The notes beneath the pieces are model-generated. The model saw only the letters and a list, made by a program, of their open reading frames with translations. It was not told the origin of the DNA and ran no database searches. The translations under genes and the position numbers were made by a program. Below are positions 47,523 to 55,947 of a stretch of DNA of 64,000 bases, piece by piece. Each line of letters opens with the position of its first letter. Positions within the stretch are counted from its first letter, which is position 1. Source of the stretch: Schlegelella_A sp038234975 (lineage in GTDB: Bacteria > Pseudomonadota > Gammaproteobacteria > Burkholderiales > Burkholderiaceae_C); assembly GCA_038234975.1 (NCBI GenBank), contig JBBSUK010000002.1:1-64000 (forward strand). The letters run 5' to 3'.

Positions 47523-48278
47523 TCAGAGGGATCGCGTGTCGATCCGGGCGAGGGCGACGCCGCGCCGGGTCGCGAGCTCGACCATGCCGCCGGTGCCGCC
47601 GCGGCCGCCGCGGCCGCCGTCCCACAGGCACAGCAGCACCGGGAATTCCGTGCCCGACTCCGCAGCTGCGTCGAGCAGCCAGGCATTGCATCTAGCGAAC
47701 GCGTCGTCGGGGTCGGCGTCGGCCGGCAGCGGGCCGAGGACGACGTCGGCTTCGAGCCGATCGGCGACGTCGACGCGGCGCTCGACAGCGACGAACCGCT
47801 CGCACCAGCGCTCGCCGTCGACGACCGGCCTGACCGAACGCGCCAGGAAGACCTCGCGCGGCAGCGGCAGCAACAGCCGCAGGCGCAGCCCGCGGTCGAG
47901 CGCCTGCTCCGCGAAGAGGAGGTCGCTGCCAGCGGCCCCCTGCGTGAGCGCGAGGTCGCCGGGGCCGGCGCACAGGGTGTCGAGCGCCGCGCCGATGTGC
48001 GAGGCAGCCGACGCCATGCGGTCGACCGGCAGGCGCGGTCTCGCGCGGCCCGGCGCGTCGGCGAGGTGACCGGAAAAGACGATCGCGCGACGCGGCTGCT
48101 CCCGGACTCCATCGAACCTGCGCCGCGCGTTCGGCAAACCTTCGCGTTGTTCGTGTTCGACGAGCGGAGGATTCTGCGCGTGCGTTTTCGGTCCGTCCAC
48201 GTGTGTCGTGGCTTGCCGTGAACGCCGGGAAGTCTTCACGGTCGTGCCGGCTGGCGTGTCGGGCGCGTTCATGTGCAA
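47523..48278 (-). CDS. SLOG/LOG-like Rossmann protein (predicted nucleotide-ligand sensor)
   Basis: A 251-residue soluble protein. After about 60 low-complexity residues a Rossmann-like region begins AIVFSGHLADAP (65-76) and continues with LTQGAAGSDLLFAEQAL (111-127) and LRLRLLLPLPREVFLARSV. The Gly-rich GAAGSD loop and the pattern resemble SLOG-type domains, predicted to bind nucleotide-derived ligands in conflict systems. It might equally be another DprA/LOG-like fold. It lies 88 bases upstream of the caspase gene on the same strand and 32 bases after rlpA. Start could be later, since the N-terminal 60 residues look non-conserved. Confidence 0.55.
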   Translation of the reverse strand: MHMNAPDTPAGTTVKTSRRSRQATTHVDGPKTHAQNPPLVEHEQREGLPNARRRFDGVREQPRRAIVFSGHLADAPGRARPRLPVDRMASAASHIGAALDTLCAGPGDLALTQGAAGSDLLFAEQALDRGLRLRLLLPLPREVFLARSVRPVVDGERWCERFVAVERRVDVADRLEADVVLGPLPADADPDDAFARCNAWLLDAAAESGTEFPVLLCLWDGGRGGRGGTGGMVELATRRGVALARIDTRSL

Positions 48279-48310
48279 GCACTGACCGCGGACGCTCAGC
48301 GCGGTCGCAC

Positions 48311-49210
48311 TCAGCGCGGCGCCGCCTTCTCCATGATCAGCGGCACGATGCCGAACGCGGCGCGGATGCGCGCCGCCGCCTGCGCGGCCTCGTCACGGCT
48401 CGGATACGGGCCGACCTGCACGCGAAAGAGGCTGGCATCGGCGACGGTGGCCAGCTGTGCGGCCATCGCCTCGATCTCGACGGCGACACGACGCTGCAAC
48501 GACGCCGCGCCCGACGCTTCGCGAAAGGCGCCGATCTGCACCCAGAAACCGGCCGCGGCGGGCTCCGCCGGCGGCGTGGCCGAGGCGGTGGAAACCGGCA
48601 CGACGGCATCGGCCGGGACGGTCGTGGCGACGGCCGGCGCCGGCTCGCGACGCCACGAGCCGGTCCGGATCTCGTCCCAGGTGATCCGCTGCAGCTCCAC
48701 CGGCGCAACGCCCCGAAGCACGCCGAGCTTGGCCGCCGCCGCGTAGCTGAGGTCGACGATGCGGCCGGGGTGGAACGGCCCGCGGTCGTTGACGCGGACG
48801 ACGATCTCCCGGCCGTTCGCCGGGTTGCGGATGCGCGCGTAGCTGGGGATCGGCAGCGTCGGGTGCGCGGCCGTCATCGCGTACATGTCGTAGCGCTCGC
48901 CGCTGGCCGTCGGCCGGCCGTGGAACTTGCGCCCGTACCACGACGCCAGGCCGCGCTCGACGAGCGCGCTGTCGGCGGGCAGCGGCACGTAGTCGCGGCC
49001 GAGCGCCTGATACGGCTTGTTGGCCCCGCCGGGGCGGACGGCCTCGACGCGCGGCTCTGCGTCGGGGAGCCGGTCGACATCGGCGGGTGGATCGCTGCCG
49101 GGGCCGTCATGTTGCGCGGGGTCGCGGGGCGCCCCGCCGCCCGGGGCGCTGGCGCAGCCGCCGAGCATCGCCGCGAGCAGCGCCGTGACCAGCGCTGCTG
49201 TCGCCCTCAC
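48311..49210 (-). CDS. rlpA: RlpA-like septal lipoprotein with SPOR domain
   Basis: A 299-residue lipoprotein: lipobox GGC with C19. The double-psi beta-barrel (about 90-170) has GLASWYGRKFHGRPTASGE and VVRVNDRGPFHPGRIVDLS with the catalytic-type His and Asp residues. A SPOR domain that binds bare glycan strands ends the protein (about 220-295). RlpA is a lytic transglycosylase or septal peptidoglycan protein in some bacteria. The GTG at 49210 overlaps the stop of the OmpA-like gene by GTGA. Confidence 0.9.
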   Translation of the reverse strand: MRATAALVTALLAAMLGGCASAPGGGAPRDPAQHDGPGSDPPADVDRLPDAEPRVEAVRPGGANKPYQALGRDYVPLPADSALVERGLASWYGRKFHGRPTASGERYDMYAMTAAHPTLPIPSYARIRNPANGREIVVRVNDRGPFHPGRIVDLSYAAAAKLGVLRGVAPVELQRITWDEIRTGSWRREPAPAVATTVPADAVVPVSTASATPPAEPAAAGFWVQIGAFREASGAASLQRRVAVEIEAMAAQLATVADASLFRVQVGPYPSRDEAAQAAARIRAAFGIVPLIMEKAAPR

Positions 49211-50514
49211 GCGCAGTCGACGGTCCGGAACTCGACGCGCCGATCGAGCGCGTCGCGGGCATCGTCGGTGCCGAGGTCGACGATCGTCTCGCGCGAGCCG
49301 ACGCCGATCGCGTCGAGCCGACCGACCAGCGCCTTGTCGAGCGACTCCAGGCCCTCGCGAACCGCGCCGGCGCGCCGCTTCGACAGCGCGTCGTTGCCGG
49401 CGGCGCTGCCGGTCCGGCTGGTGTGGCCGACGATGCGCATGCAGGTCTCGCGGACGCCGGCCTGCAGCGCGATCTCGCGCAGCCACATCGCGTACTGGGC
49501 GCGCAGGTCGGCCGAGGCGATCAGCCGTGTCGACCCGGGTGCGAAGAGCAGCTTGATCGGCAGTCGGCGCGCTTCCAGGCCGACGCCGACGATGCGCCCG
49601 AACGCCTCGGCCGCTTCCTTGCGCTTGCCGCTGCGCCAGCTCGCGAGGTAGAGACCGTTGAGCACGCGCAGGTCGTCGCGCGCGGCCAGTGGCCCCGCCT
49701 CGCTGAAGAGACGCAGTGCTTCGGGCGTGCGGTTCTCCGCGAGCGCGACCTGCGCCTCGCGGATCAGCGCCTGCGCCGGCAGCCGCGCCAGGTAGTCAGG
49801 GGCGATCGCGTCGCCGGGCGAGCTGCCCTGGCACGACTTGATGTAGGCCAGCGTCGTCTTGTCCAGCGCCCAGGTCGGGCTGTCGCGGTAGAAGGGCGTC
49901 GGCTCGGCGTTGACGGTCGCGACCGTCGCCCGGTCGACGCGCTTGGCGACGAGCTTGCCGCTGGCGAGGTCGATCAGCACGAGACAGACGCGAAACGCGT
50001 CGGCCGATGGGGCGCGGCCGTCGCCGGTGTGCACCGGCGTCAGCGTTCCGATCAGCAGGAGGGGCTTGCGCGCCAGTGCAGCGCGCGACAGCGGCTGCAG
50101 TTTCCACTGCGGCGCGCGTGACTGCAGCAGCGTGGCGAGTTGCTGGCCGATTAGCGTCGTGCCGGCCGTCTGCTGCCCGCTCGACGCATCGACGAGCGGG
50201 TCGATCACCAGGTCGCGCGGACCTGCGCCGAGGACGCCGCGGGCGTCCTGCAGAAGCCGTTCGCCAGCGCGCGCGACCACCTCGGCGAACGCGCCCGGAG
50301 CTTCAAGGACCTGCGGCGCCGGCGGGACCGGCGACGTCCGTGACGGTGCCGGGGCGGGTGCGGCCGGCGGCGGCGTGTCGCGCTTGTCCGGGCCGGCGCA
50401 GCCGGCCGCGGCGGCGATCACGACCGCCAGCGAGAACGAGGCGGCGCCGCGAGCGACGAATCCGCTGCGATGCAACGACTGGGGCGACTGGGGCGACTGG
50501 GGCGGCCTGGGCAT
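49207..50514 (-). CDS. OmpA-like peptidoglycan-binding lipoprotein
   Basis: A 435-residue envelope lipoprotein with lipobox AAGC (C39 from the ATG at 50514). Residues about 75-200 form an FlgO/curli-like beta domain (GQQLATLLQSRAPQWKLQPLS). A helical repeat part follows, then a C-terminal OmpA domain (IRIVGHTSRTGSAAGNDALSKRRA) that binds diaminopimelate in peptidoglycan. A GTG at 50556 would add 14 residues; three exact 9-base repeats just after the ATG encode PQSPQSPQS. It is coupled to rlpA and lies directly upstream of the caspase-CHAT run. Confidence 0.85.
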   Translation of the reverse strand: MPRPPQSPQSPQSLHRSGFVARGAASFSLAVVIAAAAGCAGPDKRDTPPPAAPAPAPSRTSPVPPAPQVLEAPGAFAEVVARAGERLLQDARGVLGAGPRDLVIDPLVDASSGQQTAGTTLIGQQLATLLQSRAPQWKLQPLSRAALARKPLLLIGTLTPVHTGDGRAPSADAFRVCLVLIDLASGKLVAKRVDRATVATVNAEPTPFYRDSPTWALDKTTLAYIKSCQGSSPGDAIAPDYLARLPAQALIREAQVALAENRTPEALRLFSEAGPLAARDDLRVLNGLYLASWRSGKRKEAAEAFGRIVGVGLEARRLPIKLLFAPGSTRLIASADLRAQYAMWLREIALQAGVRETCMRIVGHTSRTGSAAGNDALSKRRAGAVREGLESLDKALVGRLDAIGVGSRETIVDLGTDDARDALDRRVEFRTVDCA

Positions 50515-50737
50515 GTGCGGTCGGTGTGGCGGGCCGCGACGGATGCGGCGCCGCACTGTAGCCCGCGCCCGCCCGGCTCATCGGCATCGGCCAGCGCCGG
50601 CGGTCCGTCGAAACGCCCGGTTCGCGTCCTACGTCTCACGCGGGAGCGAGCCGACAGGCGGGTCGCTGACGATTTGCGACAGTTGTGCATCGGCGGCGCA
50701 ACGGCGCCATCGACCCGCAACGAAAACGGAGATCAGC

Positions 50738-50923
50738 ATGAACAAGGACCAAGTCAAGGGCAACGTCGAACAGGCCAAGGGCGCCGTCAAGGAAACGACG
50801 GGCAAGGTCGTCGGCAACCGCGACCTGCAGGCTGAAGGCGCTGTCGACAAGGCGGCGGGCAAGACGCAAGAGAAATTCGGCGACGCCAAGGAATCGGTCA
50901 AGAAGGGCGTCGACAAGCTCTGA
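50738..50923 (+). CDS. CsbD family stress-response protein
   Basis: A 61-residue hydrophilic protein of the CsbD family: repeated QVKGNVEQAKGAVKETTGKV and AEGAVDKAAGKTQEK. CsbD-like proteins are induced by general stress in other bacteria and are largely helical or disordered; their action is unknown. A GGAG site lies about seven bases upstream. It diverges from the OmpA-like gene (181-base gap without other features) and ends at a strong terminator. Confidence 0.93.
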   Translation: MNKDQVKGNVEQAKGAVKETTGKVVGNRDLQAEGAVDKAAGKTQEKFGDAKESVKKGVDKL

Positions 50924-50939
50924 CCAGCGGGTGTATCCC

Positions 50940-50971
50940 GAGCGGCGGGCGACGTGGGTCGCCCGCCGCTC
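50940..50971. terminator. Strong bidirectional terminator between CsbD and helicase genes
   Basis: A perfect 14-base GC-rich inverted repeat (50940-50953 and 50958-50971) with a four-base GTGG loop, followed on the plus strand by TCGTTCTTGCTTC. It lies 16 bases after the csbD stop and 27 bases beyond the helicase stop codon on the other strand, so it can serve both convergent genes. Confidence 0.85.
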
Positions 50972-50998
50972 TCGTTCTTGCTTCGCGTTTCGATCCGT

Positions 50999-53101
50999 TC
51001 AGCAGCTCCAGCGCTCGCGCAGCAGCCGGGTGATGTCGATCGAGGCGGATTCGGCGGCCGCCCCGTCGTGCGCGACAGCGCCGGTTTTCGCACCGGCCTC
51101 GTCGAAACACGCGCGAACCTCGGGCGGCAGGAACCGGCTGATCGACCCGTAGACGTGCCGGTCGCCCCACTGCCGCTGCTGCGTGACGTAGAACCGTTGC
51201 GGGACCAGCACATGCAGGTGCTGCCGCGCCCGCGTGAGCGCGACATAGAGCAGGCGGCGTTCTTCCTCGATTTCTTCGGCCCGGCCGGTCGCCATGTCCG
51301 ACGGAATGCAGCCGTCGACGGCGTTGAGCACCGACACCGCCGTCCACTCCTGGCCCTTGGCCGAATGGATCGTCGACAGCACGAGCCAGTCCTCGTCGCG
51401 TAGGGGTTCGCCCGATTCGTCGCTGGTCGCGGCCGGCGGGTCGAGTGCGAGCTCGGTGAGGAAGCGGTCGCGCGACGGATAGCCGACGGCGAGGCGGACG
51501 AGCTGCGCGATGTCGGCGGCGCGCGGCTCGGGCTCGTCGAAGAGGCGGTCGAGCTGCGGCCGGTACCAGCGCTCGACGGCGTGCAACGGCTCGGGCCAGG
51601 CCGCCTCGTCGTCGCGCAACGCGTCGAGCAGCGACACGAAGCCGGCCCATGCTGCGGCCGCCGATGGCGGCGCGACGATGCCGCGCCAGGCCGCGACGGG
51701 GTCCTCTGCGTCGCGCAGCCGTCCGGCGATGCGCCCGGCGGTTTGCGCGCCGATGCCCGGCACGAGTTGCAGCGCGCGCAGCGCGGCGCGCTCGCCTCGC
51801 GGGTTGGCAGCGAGGCGAACGATCGACAGCACATCCTTCACGTGCGCACCTTCGAGAAACCTGAGGCCGCCGTACTTGACGAACGGAATGTTGCGACGCG
51901 CCAGTTCGAGCTCGAGGGCCGCGCTGTGCGAGGCGGTGCGAAAGAGCACCGCCTGGCGCTTCAGGGCCAGGCCGCTTTCGCGCAACGCGAGCGTGCGGTC
52001 GGCGACCCACGCCGCCTGCTCGCTCTCGTCGCCCACCGCGACGAGCATCGGCCGCTCGAACGCGGCGCGGTCGCTCCACATCGTCTTGGCGTGGCGTTCG
52101 CCGGCCAGCGCGATGACGGCGTTCGACGCCGCCAACAGCGGCGCCGTCGAGCGGTAGTTGCGTTCCAGGGCGACGACGGTCGCGGGCGGATCGAACCGCG
52201 CCGCGAAGTCGAGGATGTTGCGCACCTCGGCGGCGCGAAACGAGTAGATCGACTGCGCGTCGTCGCCGACGACGGTGAGGTTTCGGCCGGCCGGCGCGAG
52301 CGCCGCGACGATCGCCGCCTGCAGCCGGTTGGTGTCCTGGTATTCGTCGACGAGGACGTGATCGAAGCGCCGGCGCATCGCCGCGGCGACCGACGGTGCA
52401 TCGAGCGCGGCCTGCCAGGCGAGCAACAGGTCGTCGAAGTCGAGCACGTGCTGGCCGGCCTTGGCTTCGGCGTAGGCAGCGAACAGGCGCCGGAGTTCCT
52501 CGCGGTGCTCGAGGCACCACGGGAAATGTGCTTCGAGCACGGCGTCGAGCGTGCCGCAGGCGTTGACGACACGGCTGTGGATCGCCAGGCAGGTTCCACG
52601 TTGCGGGAAGCGCGACCGCGACGCCGCGTGGCCGAGCCTGGCGCGCAACAGGTGCATCAGGTCCTCGGAGTCGCTGCGGTCGTCGACGCCGAACGCCGGA
52701 TCGAGGCCGAGCGTGGCGGCGTGCGCGCGCAGCAGCCGCGCGCCGACGCTGTGGAACGTGCCGCACCAGGCCAGCCGCGACGCGCCGGCCTGCGGCGCGA
52801 GCCCGAGCGCGTCGCGCAGGGCGCGGCCGACTCGGCGCTCCATCTCCGCGGCGGCGCGCCGCGAGAAGGTGAGCAGCAGGATGCGCGACGGGTCGACGCC
52901 CGCCGCGACGAGCCGCGCGACGCGCGACGCCAGCGTCAGCGTCTTGCCCGACCCGGCGCCGGCGATGACGAGCAACGGCCCGCACGCACCGCCCGCGGCG
53001 ACCGCCTCGATGCCGTGCTCGACGGCGCGCCGCTGCTCGGCGTTGAGTACGGGATGAGGGCTGCCCGAGGGGGGAATCGGCATTGCGGTCGGCGTGGGCA
53101 T
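50999..53101 (-). CDS. UvrD/Rep-family ATP-dependent DNA helicase
   Basis: A 700-residue superfamily 1A helicase. Walker A AGAGSGKT is at 47-54, motif II VDEYQDTN in the first third, and the QSIYSFRAAE and LERNYRS motifs follow. WTAVSVLNAVDGCIPS and VALTRARQHLHV are the late motifs V and VI. The C-terminal part lacks the long tail of UvrD and resembles Rep or PcrA-like proteins. It unwinds DNA 3' to 5' in repair or replication. The first ATG is used; the alternate M7 is possible. Confidence 0.88.
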   Translation of the reverse strand: MPTPTAMPIPPSGSPHPVLNAEQRRAVEHGIEAVAAGGACGPLLVIAGAGSGKTLTLASRVARLVAAGVDPSRILLLTFSRRAAAEMERRVGRALRDALGLAPQAGASRLAWCGTFHSVGARLLRAHAATLGLDPAFGVDDRSDSEDLMHLLRARLGHAASRSRFPQRGTCLAIHSRVVNACGTLDAVLEAHFPWCLEHREELRRLFAAYAEAKAGQHVLDFDDLLLAWQAALDAPSVAAAMRRRFDHVLVDEYQDTNRLQAAIVAALAPAGRNLTVVGDDAQSIYSFRAAEVRNILDFAARFDPPATVVALERNYRSTAPLLAASNAVIALAGERHAKTMWSDRAAFERPMLVAVGDESEQAAWVADRTLALRESGLALKRQAVLFRTASHSAALELELARRNIPFVKYGGLRFLEGAHVKDVLSIVRLAANPRGERAALRALQLVPGIGAQTAGRIAGRLRDAEDPVAAWRGIVAPPSAAAAWAGFVSLLDALRDDEAAWPEPLHAVERWYRPQLDRLFDEPEPRAADIAQLVRLAVGYPSRDRFLTELALDPPAATSDESGEPLRDEDWLVLSTIHSAKGQEWTAVSVLNAVDGCIPSDMATGRAEEIEEERRLLYVALTRARQHLHVLVPQRFYVTQQRQWGDRHVYGSISRFLPPEVRACFDEAGAKTGAVAHDGAAAESASIDITRLLRERWSC

Positions 53102-53220
53102 GGCGCGATGAGCACTGTAAATCCATCCAGCCGCCCGAGGCGCGGCGAGGCATCGTCATCGCCGCGCGCCTTCATTTCGGCGCGACGCTGCCGATGACCC
53201 GTCATGCCAACCTCCTTGCC

Positions 53221-55572
53221 ATGAGCGTCGACACGGCCAGCGCCGCTCTGGCGCTGCCGCTCCACGTCGCCGACCCGCCGCCACAGCGCGCGCGGCAGGT
53301 GCCGGCGCGCGCCGTTGCGCCCGCGCACCGATCGATGGCCACGCCGGACGATCGCCCGGGCGACGGCGTTCGCGACATCGCCGCAGGCTTCACGCTGGAA
53401 TGGGCGGGGATGCTTGCGGCGCTCGCGTGCGTCGGCGCCGCACTCGCTACGTCGCTCTGGCATGCGCACGGCGCCGTCGAAGCGGCCGAACGCGACCGAC
53501 TCGCCGTCCAGGCCCGCGTCGTCGACGAGAACGTGGCCCAGCAGATCGACGGCGTCAACCGCGCCCTGGCCAGCGTTCGCGACGACTACCTCGCGACGTC
53601 GCCATGGAACGTGTCGACGGTGATGTCGGCCCGCCTGAAGTCGATCGCCGACGCGCTCCCCGGCGTGCGCTCGATGGTGCTGCTCGACGCCGAGGGCAAC
53701 GTCGGCGCCACCAGCGTCGGCCCGCTGATCGGTCGCGACTTCAGCGACCGCGACTACTTCCGCGCTGCCCGCAGCAGCCACGACGCGTCGACGCTGCACG
53801 TGGCCGCGCCGTACCGGACCTCGCTCGGCACCTGGACGATCGTCTTCACGCGCGCGATCGTGTCGCCGAGCGGCAGCTTCGTCGGCGTCGTGGCCGCGGC
53901 GCTGGAGCCCGAATACTTCGAGGTGCTGATGCGCTCGGTGCTGTACGCCCCCGACATGGCCGTCTCGCTCGGCCACAGCGACGGCAAGACCTTCGTGACC
54001 ATGCCGCGCGACGATGCCCGCCCTGGCACCGGCGGCAGCGGCCCGCGACTGGCCGCAACGCGCGAGATCTCGCCCGGCGCGCTGCGGATGGACCGACCCC
54101 TCGTCGCCGCCGTCAGCCGCAGCGAGGCGGCGGTGTTTCGAGACTGGCAGCACCAGTCGTTCCAGTACGCCGCGTTTCTCGGCCTGCTCTGCGCCGGCGC
54201 CGCGTTCGGCCTGCACCGGGCGCAGGCGCGGCGGGTCGAGGTCGCGGCGCTGCGCACCGCCGCCAGCGCCGAGCGGCAGTCGCACGCCGCGCAGCTCGCG
54301 CTGGCCCTGCGCAGCGCCGACATGGGCCTGTGGGCCTGGGATCTCGCCAACGACCGGTACACCTTCGACGCCACCGGCTCGCGCGATGTCGGTCTCGACA
54401 TCGACGGCCCCGACCAGCTCGATCGCGACTGGCGACGGGCGATCCACAACGCCGACCGGCCGCTCCTGATGGCCGCGGTGGAGGCGCACTTCCGCGGCGA
54501 CGTCGAGACCTTCGACGCCGAGTTCCGCGTCCGCCACCACGACGGGTCGTGGATCTGGATGCACAGCCGCGGCAGGATCGTCGAGCGCGACGGGTTCGGC
54601 GCACCGTCGAAGATGGCCGGCACCCACCTCAACATCACCACGCGCAAGCGTGCCGAGGCGCGCATCGCCCGCACCGGCGAGATGCTGCGCCGTACCGGCG
54701 AGCTGGCCAACATCGGCGGCTGGGAGCTTGAGCTGGCGAGTGGCCGGCTCGAGTGGAGCGAACAGGTCTTTCGCATCCACGATCTCGACCTGGGCGAGGC
54801 GCCACCGCTCGACGGCTCCATCGCCTACTACGCGCCCGAGGCGCAGCCGCAGATCACGGCCGCCATCGAACTCGCCACCGCCGACGGCACGCCGTGGGAC
54901 CTCGAGCTGGCGTTCGTCACGGCGCGCGGTCGGCCGCGCTGGGTGCGCACGCAGGGCGTCGCGCTCATGGAAGACGGCAAGCCGTCGCGCCTGCTCTGCG
55001 CCCTGCAGGACGTCACCGAGCGCAAGACCACCGCACTCGAGCTGCTTCGGCTCAACGAGCAGCTGCAGCGGCTGTCGACGACCGATCCGCTCACCGAAGT
55101 CGGCAACCGGCGCCTGTTCGACCAGACACTGCACACCGAGTGGGCACGCGCGGCGCGGCGCGGCGAGCAGGTCGGCCTGCTGATGATCGACATCGACCAC
55201 TTCAAGGAATACAACGACCACTACGGCCATCCGGCAGGCGACGCCTGCCTGCGCCAGGTGGCCAGGCTGGTCGGCGATGCGGTGCGGCGCGGCGGCGAGC
55301 TCGTCTCGCGCTACGGCGGCGAGGAGTTCGCGCTGCTGCTGCCCGGCGCCGCCCTAGGCGACGCGCTGCAGGCGGCCGAGCGCTGCAGCCAGCTCATCGC
55401 CGAAGCGAAGATCGAGCACCGCGCCTCGCCGATGTCGGCCTGGGTGACGGTGTCGATCGGCGCGGCGAGCCAGAGCGCGTCGTCGAACAGCCGCTGCGAA
55501 GGGCTCGTCGACATCGCCGACGCTGCGCTCTACCGCGCCAAGCGGTGCGGGCGCGGTCGCATCGAGTCCTGA
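53221..55572 (+). CDS. Membrane-bound diguanylate cyclase with Cache, PAS and GGDEF domains
   Basis: A 783-residue signalling protein making cyclic di-GMP. The N-terminal helix (about 57-85), a periplasmic Cache sensor (about 85-285; DRDYFRAARS motif) and second helix near 305 precede two PAS domains (about 355-470 and 490-615). The GGDEF domain has RYGGEEFALLLPG, an active-site GGEEF. No RxxD inhibitory site is visible just before it. ATGs at 53194, 53221 and 53332 are possible. A separate EAL domain is absent. Confidence 0.88.
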   Translation: MSVDTASAALALPLHVADPPPQRARQVPARAVAPAHRSMATPDDRPGDGVRDIAAGFTLEWAGMLAALACVGAALATSLWHAHGAVEAAERDRLAVQARVVDENVAQQIDGVNRALASVRDDYLATSPWNVSTVMSARLKSIADALPGVRSMVLLDAEGNVGATSVGPLIGRDFSDRDYFRAARSSHDASTLHVAAPYRTSLGTWTIVFTRAIVSPSGSFVGVVAAALEPEYFEVLMRSVLYAPDMAVSLGHSDGKTFVTMPRDDARPGTGGSGPRLAATREISPGALRMDRPLVAAVSRSEAAVFRDWQHQSFQYAAFLGLLCAGAAFGLHRAQARRVEVAALRTAASAERQSHAAQLALALRSADMGLWAWDLANDRYTFDATGSRDVGLDIDGPDQLDRDWRRAIHNADRPLLMAAVEAHFRGDVETFDAEFRVRHHDGSWIWMHSRGRIVERDGFGAPSKMAGTHLNITTRKRAEARIARTGEMLRRTGELANIGGWELELASGRLEWSEQVFRIHDLDLGEAPPLDGSIAYYAPEAQPQITAAIELATADGTPWDLELAFVTARGRPRWVRTQGVALMEDGKPSRLLCALQDVTERKTTALELLRLNEQLQRLSTTDPLTEVGNRRLFDQTLHTEWARAARRGEQVGLLMIDIDHFKEYNDHYGHPAGDACLRQVARLVGDAVRRGGELVSRYGGEEFALLLPGAALGDALQAAERCSQLIAEAKIEHRASPMSAWVTVSIGAASQSASSNSRCEGLVDIADAALYRAKRCGRGRIES

Positions 55573-55587
55573 GGCGAAAGCCCGCGT

Positions 55588-55947
55588 TCAGCGGGCGAGC
55601 AGCACCAGCACCGCCGCGATCGCCGCCGGCAGCGCCTGCACGACGAGAATCCTGCGGCTGACGGTGAGCGCGCCATAGACGCCGGCCACGACCACGCAGC
55701 CGAGGAAGAAGAGCTTCACCGGATCGCCGGACACGCCCAGCCATACGCCCCAGACGAGCCCGACGGCGAGAAAGCCGTTGTAGAGGCCCTGGTTGCCGGC
55801 GAGCACCTTGGTCCTGGCCGCGTCCTCGGCGGTCTGGCCGAACGTGCGCAGCCCGATCGGCCGGTCCCACAGGAACATCTCGAGGACGAGGAACCAGGCG
55901 TGGAGCAGCGCGACCAGCACCGTCGCGATGTCGGCGGCGAGCCTCAC
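55588..55947 (-). CDS. DUF1304 family membrane protein
   Basis: A 119-residue protein with four helices matching DUF1304: LLHAWFLVLEMFLWDRP near 15, NQGLYNGFLAVGL near 52 and FFLGCVVVAGVYGALT in the third helix. Function is unknown; such proteins are sometimes annotated as epimerases without evidence. The GTG start overlaps the stop of the WS/DGAT gene by GTGA, so the two are co-expressed. It is convergent with the cyclase gene. Confidence 0.85.
   Translation of the reverse strand: MRLAADIATVLVALLHAWFLVLEMFLWDRPIGLRTFGQTAEDAARTKVLAGNQGLYNGFLAVGLVWGVWLGVSGDPVKLFFLGCVVVAGVYGALTVSRRILVVQALPAAIAAVLVLLAR

Noticed and set aside
50477..50505. Three 9-base tandem repeats at the start of the OmpA-like gene as a phase-variation switch
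   Set aside because: Unit length is a multiple of three, so copy changes keep the frame; only three copies.
55580..55596. Short hairpin between the cyclase and DUF1304 genes as terminator
   Set aside because: Only a six-base stem with the DUF1304 stop codon in the loop, and no U-tract.
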